From Burkholderiales bacterium (lineage in GTDB: Bacteria; Pseudomonadota; Gammaproteobacteria; Burkholderiales; SG8-39): a DNA stretch of 64,000 nt. The position numbers were made by a program, and so were the translations under genes. The notes under the pieces were generated by a model, which saw nothing but the letters and a program-made list of their open reading frames with translations, was not told the origin of the DNA and ran no database searches. Shown piece after piece: positions 45,595-56,122 of the stretch. Location of the stretch: the NCBI GenBank assembly GCA_027493935.1, contig JAOSJV010000001.1:1941687-2005686 (forward strand), in the 5' to 3' direction. Each line of letters starts with the position of its first letter. The stretch's first letter is position 1.

Positions 45595-45685
45595 GGAGAG
45601 ATGGCCGAGCGGTCGAAGGCGCACGCCTGGAAAGTGTGTATACGTGATGAGCGTATCGTGGGTTCGAATCCCACTCTCTCCGCCA
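45595..45685 (+). tRNA. serX: tRNA-Ser (anticodon GGA)
   Basis: 91 nt including encoded CCA. The acceptor GGAGAGA pairs with TCTCTCC, the discriminator is G, and the long variable arm (TATACGTGATGAGCGTAT) is typical of serine tRNAs. The anticodon loop is CTGGAAA with GGA, reading UCC/UCU. It is preceded directly by the 121-bp repeat array that copies its first ~20 nt. Gene symbol is generic. Confidence 0.97.
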
Positions 45686-45833
45686 CACCGCGGCTGATTC
45701 GCGCGCGCCGCCCGAGCGCCGCACAGGATCCCGACGCCGACTGCGAGCGCGGCACCGGCGGGTTCCGCTAGAATTCCAGGCTGGTTGGTCGCCGGTCCGG
45801 AAACGCCCCGACTTGAATCAGGAGCGAGTACGA

Positions 45834-46172
45834 ATGAAGCCGCGCGGAACCCGCTTGGCCGCATCGCTGCGCACGAGCGACGGCGCGAGTGGCGTTTTTT
45901 CCGTCTATCCGGGTGAGGAACCGAAGTCGGTGGCCAAAGTCGACCCGGTGACCTGGGGCAAGCCGCCGGCCGGGAAAGTGGTCGAGGGCGCCTTCACCGT
46001 GATCGGCGAGCTCGGCATGACCGGGCAGATCATCCTGCTGAACGGCTATCAGTGGGAGGCGCTGGTCAAGGCCAAGCTGGAGAACCATTTCTACGCCGCG
46101 ATCCTGTGGGGCGGCAGCCCGCTCAAGGTCGTGGACGACGCCAGTCTCATTGCCAAGCGGCTGGGCGGCTAG
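45834..46172 (+). CDS. Hypothetical protein, 112 aa
   Basis: Starts ATG 45834 after AGGAGCG; a TAGAAT at 45769-45774 may be the -10. N-terminal basic stretch (KPRGTRLAASLR), then VYPGEEPKSVAKVDPVTWGK and a hydrophobic C-terminal half (FTVIGELGMTGQIILLNGYQ). No signal peptide or known motif is seen, and I do not recognise the family. GC3-rich codons support it as real. It lies between the tRNA-Ser and the zinc protease, 34 nt before the latter. Confidence 0.6.
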   Translation: MKPRGTRLAASLRTSDGASGVFSVYPGEEPKSVAKVDPVTWGKPPAGKVVEGAFTVIGELGMTGQIILLNGYQWEALVKAKLENHFYAAILWGGSPLKVVDDASLIAKRLGG

Positions 46173-46206
46173 CCGTCCCCGGCTGCGCTTCGCGGAAGGA
46201 ATCCTG

Positions 46207-47064
46207 ATGCGTTGGGGCGACATGCGCCGCAGCGAGAACGTCGAGGACCGGCGCGCCGCCGGGATCGGGCGACGCGGCGGACCGGTGCGGATCGGCGGGC
46301 TCGGCCTCGTGATCGTGCTCGTGGCGAGCCTGCTCTTCGGCATCAACCCGCTCGAGCTGCTGGGCCCGGTCGCGGAGATGTCGGGGTCGGCGCCGAGCGT
46401 GGAGGCGCCGCCGCCCCCGCAAGCGGACAAGCAAGCCGATTTCGTGCGTGCGATCGTGGGCGACACCGAGGACACTTGGCGCGCACTCTTCGCCTCCGGC
46501 GGGCGGCAGTACAAGGACCCCGCCCTGGTCCTGTTTCGCGGGCAGGTCGGCTCGGCGTGCGGCTTTGCGAGCGCCGCGGTCGGGCCGTTCTACTGCCCGG
46601 GGGACCAGAAGGTGTATCTGGACCTCGGTTTCTTCGACGAGCTCGCGCAGCGCTTCGGTGCGCCGGGCGAGTTCGCGCGCGCCTACGTCATCGCGCACGA
46701 GGTCGGGCACCATGTTCAGACTCTGCTCGGGGTGTCGGAGCAGCTCGAGCGCGAGCGCCGCCGCCGCTCGCCCGAGCAGGCGAACGCGCTGTCGGTGCGG
46801 CAGGAGCTCCAGGCGGATTGCTTCGCCGGCGTGTGGGCCCATTTCGCCGCGCGGCGCGGCCTGATCGACGCGCGCGACATCGAGGCGGGGCTGCGCGCCG
46901 CGGCCGCCATCGGTGACGATCAGATCCAGCGCCGGACGCGCGGGTACGTGGTGCCCGAGGCGTTCACGCACGGCTCGTCCGAGCAGCGCGTCCGCTGGTT
47001 CCGCCGCGGCCTCGAGAGCGGCGACGTGCGCAGCTGCGACAGCTTCGCCGCGGCGCAGCTCTAG
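46207..47064 (+). CDS. YpfJ-type neutral zinc metallopeptidase
   Basis: 285 aa. One membrane helix near residues 28-50 (IGGLGLVIVLVASLLFGI), then the peptidase domain with the zinc site AYVIAHEVGHHVQTLLG and the third-ligand region ELQADCFAGVWAHF. C-terminal HGSSEQRVRWFRRGLESGD is the family ending. Probably faces the periplasm. Start ATG 46207 with GGAAGG upstream. Substrate unknown. Confidence 0.9.
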   Translation: MRWGDMRRSENVEDRRAAGIGRRGGPVRIGGLGLVIVLVASLLFGINPLELLGPVAEMSGSAPSVEAPPPPQADKQADFVRAIVGDTEDTWRALFASGGRQYKDPALVLFRGQVGSACGFASAAVGPFYCPGDQKVYLDLGFFDELAQRFGAPGEFARAYVIAHEVGHHVQTLLGVSEQLERERRRRSPEQANALSVRQELQADCFAGVWAHFAARRGLIDARDIEAGLRAAAAIGDDQIQRRTRGYVVPEAFTHGSSEQRVRWFRRGLESGDVRSCDSFAAAQL

Positions 47065-47233
47065 CCCAGCCGCGTGGTGCGTTGCGGTTTCCCGGCCGCC
47101 GCGCCGCGGAATGCCCGATCCGCCGCACTCCGGCCGTCCGGGGAGGGTGCACGCCGGCTGCGGGCGGAGTATGATCGCAACCCATCGTGGTCGACGACCG
47201 ATCGGCCCCAACCCGTGGTAGACCAGCAGCACG

Positions 47234-49225
<1,992 letters not shown>

Positions 49226-49238
49226 GGGCCGCAAGAAG

Positions 49239-51724
49239 ATGGACGACCGACAACCGGACGACCAGAAAGACCTGTTCGAGGGCGCGGGCGGCGAGCTCGC
49301 CGTGGCCGAGCGCAAAGCGCGCACGGGCGACGCGCCGCAGAAGCCGGCCGCAGCGGGCGGCGGCGGCGGGGGGCAAGGGCGGCGGCGGGCGGCTGCCGCC
49401 GCACTTTGCACCGCTCGCTGGCGAACTCGGCGATACGCTGCCGCTCGGCAAGTACGCCGCGTCCCAGTACCTGCAGTACGCGATCGCGACGGTCAAGGAC
49501 CGGGCGCTGCCGCGCGTCGCCGACGGACAGAAGCCGGTGCAGGCACGCATCCTCTACGCGATGTGGGAGATGGGCGGGCGCGCCGGCACGCCGCGCAAGA
49601 AGTCGGCGCGCGTGGTCGGCGACGTGCTCGGCAAGTTTCACCCGCACGGCGACGCGTCGGTGTACGACGCGTTGGTGCGGCTCGCGCAGGAATTCACCAT
49701 GCGCTACCCCCTCGTCGACGGCGAGGGCAACTTCGGCTCGCGCGACGGCGACGATCCGGCGGCGATGCGCTACACCGAGGCGCGGCTCACGAGATTCGCC
49801 GAGGTGCTGCTCGCCGAGCTCGACAGCGGCATGGTCGACTTCGCGCCGAACTACGACGGCTCGATCGAGGAGCCGGAGGTGCTGCCGGCGCGCCTGCCGG
49901 TGGTGCTCCTGAACGGCTCCTCGGGCATTGCGGTCGGCATGGCGACCGAGGTGCCCAGCCACAACCTGAGCGAGGTGGCGCAGGCCGCGGTGGCGATGAT
50001 CCGCGACCCGGACATCTCGGTCGCGGGCCTGATGCGGCACGTCAAGGGGCCGGACTTCTCCGGCGGCGGTCAGATCATCACGCCGCGCGCCGAGATCCGC
50101 ACGGCCTACGAGAGCGGCCGCGGTGCGGTGCGCGTGCGCGCGCGCTGGACGGTCGAGCGGCTCGCGCGCGGCCAGTGGCAGGTCGTCGTGTACGAGCTGC
50201 CGCCGGGGGCCTGTGCGCGCAAGGTGCTGGAGGAGATCGACGCCATCGCCAACCCGCAGCCGAAGCCGGGCAAGAAGTCGGCGGCGCCCGAGCAGCTGCG
50301 CGAGAAGCAGCTCGTGCTCGCGATGCTCGACCGGGCGCGCGACGAGTCCGACCGCTCGCACCCGGTGCGCCTGGTGTTCGAGCCGAAGACCTCGCGCGTC
50401 GACGAGGACGAGTTCGTGAAGCTCCTGCTCGCCAAGACGAGCATGGAGGCGAACGTCCCGATCAATTTCGTGATGGTCGGCCTGGACGGCCGGCCGACCG
50501 GCAAGAGCCTGAAGGACGTCTTCCGCGAGTGGCTCGACTTCCGCTTCGCGACGGTGACGCGGCGCACGCAATTCCGCCTCGACAGGGTGCTCGACCGGAT
50601 CCACATCCTCGAGGGGCGCATGATCGTGCTCCTCAACGTGGACAAGGTGATCAAGATCGTCCGCCACGCCGACGAGCCGAAGGCCGAGCTGATCAAGGCC
50701 TTCAAGCTGACCGAGCGCCAGGCCGACGATATCCTGGAGATCCGGCTGCGGCAGCTCGCCAAGCTCGAACACATCCGGATCGAGCAGGAGCTCGGCGATC
50801 TGCGCAAGGAGCAGAAGGGGCTGGACAAGGTGCTCGGTAGCCGCAAAGCGCTCGAGGCGCTCCTGATCGAGGAGATCGAGCGCGATGCCGCGGCCTTCGG
50901 CGACAAGCGCCGCACGAAGATCGAGGAATCGGAGAAGGCCGCGGTCGAGACGCCGGTGATCGACGAGCCGGTGACGGTGATCTTCTCGAAGAACGGCTGG
51001 GTGCGCGCGCGCCAGGGCTGGGCGGTGGACCCGGGCGCGCTCTCTTTCAAGGAGGGCGATGCGCTCCAGGCCCTGATTCCGTGCCGGACGGTCGACCCGG
51101 TCGTCTTCCTCGACTCGAAGGGCCGCGCGTACACGGTGCAGGCGGGCGAGCTCCCGCCGGCGCGCGGCGACGGTGCCCCGGCGTCCTCGCTGGTGGACGT
51201 GCAGGACGGTGCGCGCATCGTGCAATGCATCGCCGGCAAGCCCGAGACGCGGGTGATGGTGGCCTCGAGCGGCGGCTACGGGTTCCTGTGCAAGATCGCC
51301 GACATGGTCTCGAACCGGCGCGCCGGGCGCGAGTTCATGTCGGTGGACGAGGGCGAGCTCCCGCTCGCGCCGGCGCCGTACGAGGAGGCGGGCGGGAACT
51401 ACGTCGCGGCGGTCGCGAGCGGCGGCCGACTGCTCGTCTTCGATGTCGCCGAGATGCGCGAGATGGCGCGCGGCCGAGGCGTGATCGTGATGGGCCTCGA
51501 GGAAGGCGAGCAGCTCGCCGCCGTTCTGGTGACGAACGCGAGGGAGCTCCTCGTGCGCGGAACCGGTCGCGGCGGGAAGGAGAAGGAGGCGCGGCTCGCC
51601 GGGGAGCGGCTCGCGCACTTCGCCGGCCACCGCGCGCGCATGGGTCGCGTGCTGCCCGACCGCATGAAGCCGGCGGGGCTGGGCATTCCGCCCAGGCCCG
51701 AAGCCGGCGGCACCGGCAAAGTAG
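49239..51724 (+). CDS. parC: DNA topoisomerase IV subunit A (one certain and one probable frame break)
   Basis: About 827 aa. The active Tyr is in [35 protein letters not shown] is the quinolone-resistance region; the C-terminal domain has a reduced beta-pinwheel. One extra G in the run 49368-49373 breaks an Ala/Gly-rich N-terminal stretch; after it the frame stays open into the next gene. A second extra base (A run 51718-51720) would give a natural end ...AGGTGK and stop TAG 51722; this is likely but not certain. Start ATG 49239 is chosen; ATG 49209 would overlap parE. Confidence 0.93.
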
Positions 51725-51820
51725 CCGACGCGCGCGGCGCGCCGCCGGCCGGCGTTTGCCTCTCCTCGGACGCTCGATTATCCTGCGCGGGCGCCGCATC
51801 CCCGCCGGCGCGGGAAGACG

Positions 51821-53084
51821 ATGCGCATGTCCAGCCGGTACGAGGATCTGAACCCGCTGCCGCGGCTCCTGATGGGGCCGGGGCCTATCACCGCCGATCC
51901 GCGCGTGCTGCGCGCGATGTCGGCGCAGCTCCTCGGACAGTTCGATCCGCAGTTCCGCGCCTACATGGCCGAGACGATGGAGCTGTACCGGCAGGTGTTC
52001 GAGACGCACAACCGCTGGACGATGCTGATCGACGGGACCGCGCGCGCCGGCATCGAGGCGGCGATGGTCTCGCTCGTCGAGCCGGGCGACCGCGTGCTGG
52101 TCGGGGTGTTCGGACGCTTCGGCCACCTCAAGTGCGAGATCGCGCGCCGCTGCGGCGCCGAGGTGCACGCGATCGAGACCGAGTGGGGCACGGTCTTTTG
52201 CGCCCGATGCGATCGAGGCCGCGGTGAAGCGGCACAGGCCGAAGCTGGTCGCGCTCTGCCAGGGCGACACCTCGACGACGATGGCGCAGCCGCTCGCCGG
52301 CATCGGCCGCATTTGCCGCGCGCACGACGCCTTCCTCTACGTCGACGCCACCGCGTCTATCGTGGGCATGCCGCTGCCGGTCGACGCGTGGGAGATCGAC
52401 GTCTGCACGGCCGGATTGCAGAAGTGCCTCGCCGGGCCGTCCGGCATCGCGCCCATCACGCTGAGCGACCGGGCGGCAGCGGCAATCAAGCGCCGGCGCC
52501 ACGTCGAGCAGGGTCTGCGGCCCGCCGGCGACGCGGATGCGCCGGGCGGAGGGGCGATCATCCGCTCGAACTATTTCGATCTCGCGATGATCATGGACTA
52601 CTGGAGCGAGACGGCGCTCAACCATCACACCGAGGCGACGACCATGCTCTACGGCGCGCGCGAGTGCGCCCGGATCGTGCTCGCCGAGGGGCTCGCTAAC
52701 GCGCATGCGCGCCACGCACGGGCGAGCCGAGGGCTGGCGGCCGGCCTGCGGGCGATGGGTCTCGAGCTGTTCGGCGATGCCGCGTACAGGATGCCGAACG
52801 TCACCGGCGTGCGGATCCCGGCCGGCGTCGACGGCGAGCGCGTGCGCCGGCGGCTGCTCGAGGACTTCAACATCGAGATCGGCACCTCGTTCGGGCCGCT
52901 GCACGGCCGGATCTGGCGCATCGGCACGATGGGATACAACGCGCGCAAGGACGCGGTGCTGGTCACGCTCGGGGCGCTCGAGGCTGCGCTCGCCGCCGAG
53001 GGTCTCGGCCTGCCGCGCGGCGCCGGCGTGGACGCGGCGCTCGCGGAGTTCGCGCAGCCGGCGTCCGCCGTTGCGGCCGTTTGA
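51821..53084 (+). CDS. Class V aminotransferase, alanine/serine-glyoxylate type (frame break)
   Basis: About 420 aa PLP enzyme. The N-terminus [19 protein letters not shown] is typical; the PLP Lys is in [33 protein letters not shown] is a family block of AGXT/PucG-like enzymes. One extra T at 52196-52199; corrected it reads [15 protein letters not shown]. The reaction is likely transfer of an amino group to glyoxylate or from ureidoglycine; donor uncertain. Start ATG 51821, with another ATG two codons on. Confidence 0.88.
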
Positions 53085-53135
53085 CCGGCATCACGGAAAT
53101 CGCGCCGCGCGCGCCGGCCGCCCGGCGCGCGCCGA

Positions 53136-53195
53136 TATACTCGACGTCACGCATCGCGTTCGACCGTTCGACCACGTCACGCATCGCGTTCGACC
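53136..53195 (+). promoter_or_regulatory. -10 box and 30-bp-period direct repeat before ubiU
   Basis: TATACT at 53136-53141 is a likely -10. Right after it, the 22-mer ACGTCACGCATCGCGTTCGA+CC occurs twice (53144-53165 and 53174-53195) with 8 bp between copies. They would lie in the leader of the ubiU transcript; a repressor site or a chance duplication are both possible. Confidence 0.5.
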
Positions 53196-53217
53196 TCATC
53201 CCGTGCCCGCCCGATCC

Positions 53218-54213
53218 ATGGAGCTCGTCTGTCCGGCAGGAGGCCTTCCCGCGCTCAAGGCGGCCGTCGACAACGGCGCCGACTGCGTCTACCTCGGGCT
53301 GCGTGACGACACCAACGCCCGCAATTTCGCCGGGCTGAACTTCGACGTCGCCGGGCTCGAGCAGGCGCTTGCGTACGCGCACGCGCGCGGACGCAGGTTG
53401 CTGCTGGCGGTGAACACCTACCCGCAGCCTGAAGGCTGGGTGAAATGGACCCGCGCGGTCGACATCGCCGCCGAGCGCGGCGTGGATGCCGTGATCCTGG
53501 CCGACCTCGGCCTGATGGAGTATGCCGCGACCCGCCATCCGGATCTGCGGCGGCACCTCTCGGTACAGGGCTCGGCGACCACCTACGAGGCGATCAATCT
53601 CTGCCGGCGCCTGTTCGACGTGCAGCGCGCGGTGCTGCCCCGGGTGCTCGCGCTCAGGCAGATCGAGGAGCTCGTCGCGCGGACCGAGGTCGAGATCGAG
53701 GTGTTCGGATTCGGCGGCCTGTGCGTGATGGTCGAGGGACGCTGCCAGCTCTCGTCCTACGTGACCGGCGAGTCGCCGAACACCGCGGGCGCCTGCTCGC
53801 CGGCGCGGGCGGTGCGCTGGGAGGAGACGCCGCGCGGGCTCGAGTCGCGCCTCGGTGGCGTGCTCATCAACCGTTTCGGCGCCGGCGAACACGCAGCCTA
53901 TCCGACGCTCTGCAAAGGACGCTTCGAGGTGGGGGGCGAGCTGTATTACGCGATCGAGGAGCCGGCCAGCCTCAACACGCTCGAGCTGCTGCCGCAGCTC
54001 GAGCGCATCGGCGTGCGGGCGATCAAGATCGAGGGGCGGCAGCGCAGCCCGGCGTACGTCGCGCAGGTGACGCGCGTGTGGCGTGCGGCGATCGATGCGC
54101 TCGAGACGAACCCCGCGCGGTTCGCGGTGAAGCCCGACTGGGACGCGGAGCTGAGGCGGCTCTCCGAAGGCCGGAGCCAGACGCTCGGTGCGTACCACCG
54201 GCCGTGGAAGTGA
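53218..54213 (+). CDS. ubiU: Ubiquinone biosynthesis protein UbiU (U32 family)
   Basis: 331 aa. U32 peptidase-like fold: ELVCPAGGLPALKAAVDNGA, DCVYLGLRDDTNARNFAGL, and cysteine ligands of the 4Fe-4S cluster in GGLCVMVEGRCQLSSY, NTAGACSP and LCKGRF. UbiU with UbiV hydroxylates the ubiquinone ring without oxygen. Start ATG 53218. Followed 7 nt later by ubiV. Confidence 0.92.
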   Translation: MELVCPAGGLPALKAAVDNGADCVYLGLRDDTNARNFAGLNFDVAGLEQALAYAHARGRRLLLAVNTYPQPEGWVKWTRAVDIAAERGVDAVILADLGLMEYAATRHPDLRRHLSVQGSATTYEAINLCRRLFDVQRAVLPRVLALRQIEELVARTEVEIEVFGFGGLCVMVEGRCQLSSYVTGESPNTAGACSPARAVRWEETPRGLESRLGGVLINRFGAGEHAAYPTLCKGRFEVGGELYYAIEEPASLNTLELLPQLERIGVRAIKIEGRQRSPAYVAQVTRVWRAAIDALETNPARFAVKPDWDAELRRLSEGRSQTLGAYHRPWK

Positions 54214-54220
54214 GGTTGCG

Positions 54221-55126
54221 ATGAGACTAGCGCTCGGTCCGGTGCTGTACCACTGGCCGCGCGAGCGCATGCTCGGGTTCTACGCCGAGGCCGCCGAGGC
54301 GCCCGTCGAGATCGTCTACCTGGGCGAAGCGGTGTGCGCGCGCCGCCGCGAGATGCGCCTCGACGACTGGCTCGCTGCTGCGCGGATCCTCGCCGCCGGC
54401 GGGAAGGAGGTGGTCCTCTCGTCGCAGGCGCTGCTCGAGTCCGAGGCCGACCTGCGCGCGCTGCGGCGTCTGGCGGAGGCGGGCGCCTTCTGCATCGAGG
54501 CGAACGACCTGTCGGCGGTGGGCGTGCTCGCCGGCCGCGGTCCGTTCGTCGCCGGCCCGCACCTGAACGTCTACAACGCGCGCACGCTCGCGCTGCTCGC
54601 GCGGCTGGGGGCCGCACGGTGGGTCGCGCCGGTCGAGATCTCCCGCGCGCAGCTCGAGGCGATCGCGGCCGACCGGCCGCCGGGGCTCGAGATCGAACTC
54701 TTCGCCCACGGGCGCCTGCCGCTCGCGTTCTCGGCCCGGTGCTTCACGGCGCGGCACTACAACCTGCAGAAGGACGACTGCGGCTTCCGCTGTATGGATC
54801 ATCCCGACGGGCTGCCGCTGCAGACCGCCGATGGCGACCCGTTCCTCGTGCTGAACGGCATCCAGACGCAGTCCGCGCGCGTCTATGCGCTGCTCGGGGA
54901 TCTCGCTGCGGTTGCGTGCTCCGGGGTGGATATCGTGCGGATCAGCCCGCAGGCGCATGGCACCTTCGAGGTCCTGCGCGCGTACCGGAACGCACTGGAG
55001 CGCGGCGCGTCGCGCTCCAGTGCGGACCTGCACCTCGCCGGTCATGCGCCGGACGAGACCTGCAACGGGTACTGGCACGGCGTTGCGGGCCTCGAGCGCG
55101 TCCGGACCGAAGGACAAGCGACATGA
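54221..55126 (+). CDS. ubiV: Ubiquinone biosynthesis protein UbiV (U32 family)
   Basis: 301 aa. Family segments are LALGPVLYHWPRERMLGFYA, PHLNVYNARTLALLARLGA, FAHGRLPLAFSARCFTARHY and the Cys region DDCGFRCMDHPDGL. Partner of UbiU in oxygen-independent hydroxylation. Start ATG 54221; its TGA overlaps the ubiT ATG as ATGA. Confidence 0.92.
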   Translation: MRLALGPVLYHWPRERMLGFYAEAAEAPVEIVYLGEAVCARRREMRLDDWLAAARILAAGGKEVVLSSQALLESEADLRALRRLAEAGAFCIEANDLSAVGVLAGRGPFVAGPHLNVYNARTLALLARLGAARWVAPVEISRAQLEAIAADRPPGLEIELFAHGRLPLAFSARCFTARHYNLQKDDCGFRCMDHPDGLPLQTADGDPFLVLNGIQTQSARVYALLGDLAAVACSGVDIVRISPQAHGTFEVLRAYRNALERGASRSSADLHLAGHAPDETCNGYWHGVAGLERVRTEGQAT

Positions 55127-55622
55127 CCGAAGCCTGGACTGTGCCCGCGCCGCTCGCGCGTCTTCTCGGATTGCTGCCGAGCCGTCCGCCCGCGTGGCTG
55201 TTCGCGCAGGCGCTGAACGCGACCTTGGTGCCGGCACTGCCGACCGACCTGCTCGCGGCGCTGGCCGGACGGCGCGTGCGCCTGCGCGTCACCGACGCCG
55301 GGGTGCACGCCGATTTCACCGTGGCGGGCGCTCGCCTCCAGGTCCTCGGCGGGCACGGCGCGCCCGATGTCGCGATCGCGGCGTCGGCGTGGGACTTTTT
55401 CAGCTTGCGCGCCGCGCGGAGGATCCGGACACGCTGTTCTTCGCGCGACGGCTGGTGATCGAGGGTGACACCGAGCTCGGGCTGCGGATCAAGAACGCCC
55501 TCGACGGGCTCGAACTGCCGCCGCTCGATTGGCGCATGCTCGCGCCGCCGCGGCTCATCGCCGGCGTGCTCGGCCGGCGACGCAACGAATCCTCGCCGGA
55601 CCGCGCGGATCCGGGCGTATAA
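55123..55622 (+). CDS. ubiT: Ubiquinone biosynthesis accessory factor UbiT (SCP2 domain; frame break)
   Basis: About 166 aa. SCP2-type lipid-binding domain with RLRVTDAGVHADFTVAGARL and, after the break, DPDTLFFARRLVIEGDTELG, which is diagnostic. One T is missing from the run 55396-55400; restoring it gives DFFQLARRAEDPD. UbiT carries the quinone intermediates for UbiU/UbiV. The trio implies ubiquinone synthesis under anoxia, so the organism can probably respire without oxygen. Confidence 0.9.
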
Positions 55623-55623
55623 T
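55618..55623 (+). promoter_or_regulatory. -10 box of the 4.5S RNA gene
   Basis: Perfect TATAAT overlapping the ubiT stop, about 58 nt before the SRP RNA. Transcription start would be near 55630, leaving a short 5' leader that is removed during maturation. Confidence 0.5.
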
Positions 55624-55680
55624 CCGAGCTCACTCGTCGCCGACCGCGCGGCATGGTCGGTGCGGCGATCAACGATCAAT

Positions 55681-55776
55681 GGCGGGCCTCCCCGCATTGC
55701 AGCGTGGCGAATCTGGTCAGGTCCGGAAGGAAGCAGCCATAGCTACTCACTGCAAGTGCCGGGGGTTAGGCTCGCC
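55681..55776 (+). ncRNA. ffs: Signal recognition particle RNA, small bacterial type (4.5S)
   Basis: The conserved domain IV is exact: GGTCAGGTCCGGAAGGAAGC followed by AGCC. The ends pair (GGCGGGCCT with AGGCTCGCC, one G-U), giving a ~96-nt hairpin. Binds Ffh for membrane targeting. Location immediately before dnaX is common in beta- and gammaproteobacteria. Confidence 0.96.
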
Positions 55777-56122
55777 GCCCATCGCTCGCGCGGCAGACGC
55801 GCCGTCCCGCCGCGCGTGAATCGTCCGGCGCGTCGCGCGCCACGCTTGCGGGGCCCGTGGGCGCCGACGTCGGCGCCGGGCGAGGCCCCGAGGCCGCCGC
55901 TCTCGTACACGCGCGCAGCCGGTTCCGGGTCGAGCGCACCGCGGCCAGCGCGGTCGCGATCGACCGCCGTTACATCTGCCCCGACGAGGCGGGCGTCGTG
56001 TGCGACACGCCACCGGCGCGCCGCATGGGGTAGGCGACGAAAGGCGCCGTTGCGCCGCTGCGTGCACACCCGAGCGACCGCGTGCCGACCCCGGCCGCAA
56101 CCGCTCTGCTAGAATTTCGCGC
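55777..56122 (+). other. Spacer between the 4.5S RNA and dnaX
   Basis: 346 nt without a recognised gene. An ORF from GTG 55857 to TAG 56031-56033 (58 codons; includes RYICPDEAGVVCDTPPAR) has tidy-looking codons but no ribosome site and no relative that I know; I do not call it. At the end, TAGAAT (56110-56115) lies only seven nt before the dnaX ATG, which would make a leaderless mRNA. Confidence 0.4.

Noticed and set aside
45595..45685. tRNA-Ser as an integration site of a mobile element
   Set aside because: Only the 5' part is duplicated, the 3' end is not repeated downstream, and no integrase is present.
44847..45864. Repeat-encoded proteins of ~81 codons on the minus strand
   Set aside because: 121 bp is not a multiple of three, so the frame rotates; no ribosome sites; explained by GC-rich repeats without stops.
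55668..55680. Shared 10-mer GCGATCAACG before the 4.5S RNA and in each tRNA-Ser repeat unit
   Set aside because: A single 10-bp match within 64 kb is not far from chance and no common function is evident.
55857..56033. 58-codon ORF between the 4.5S RNA and dnaX
   Set aside because: No ribosome site or recognised relative, and open frames of this size are common at this GC content.
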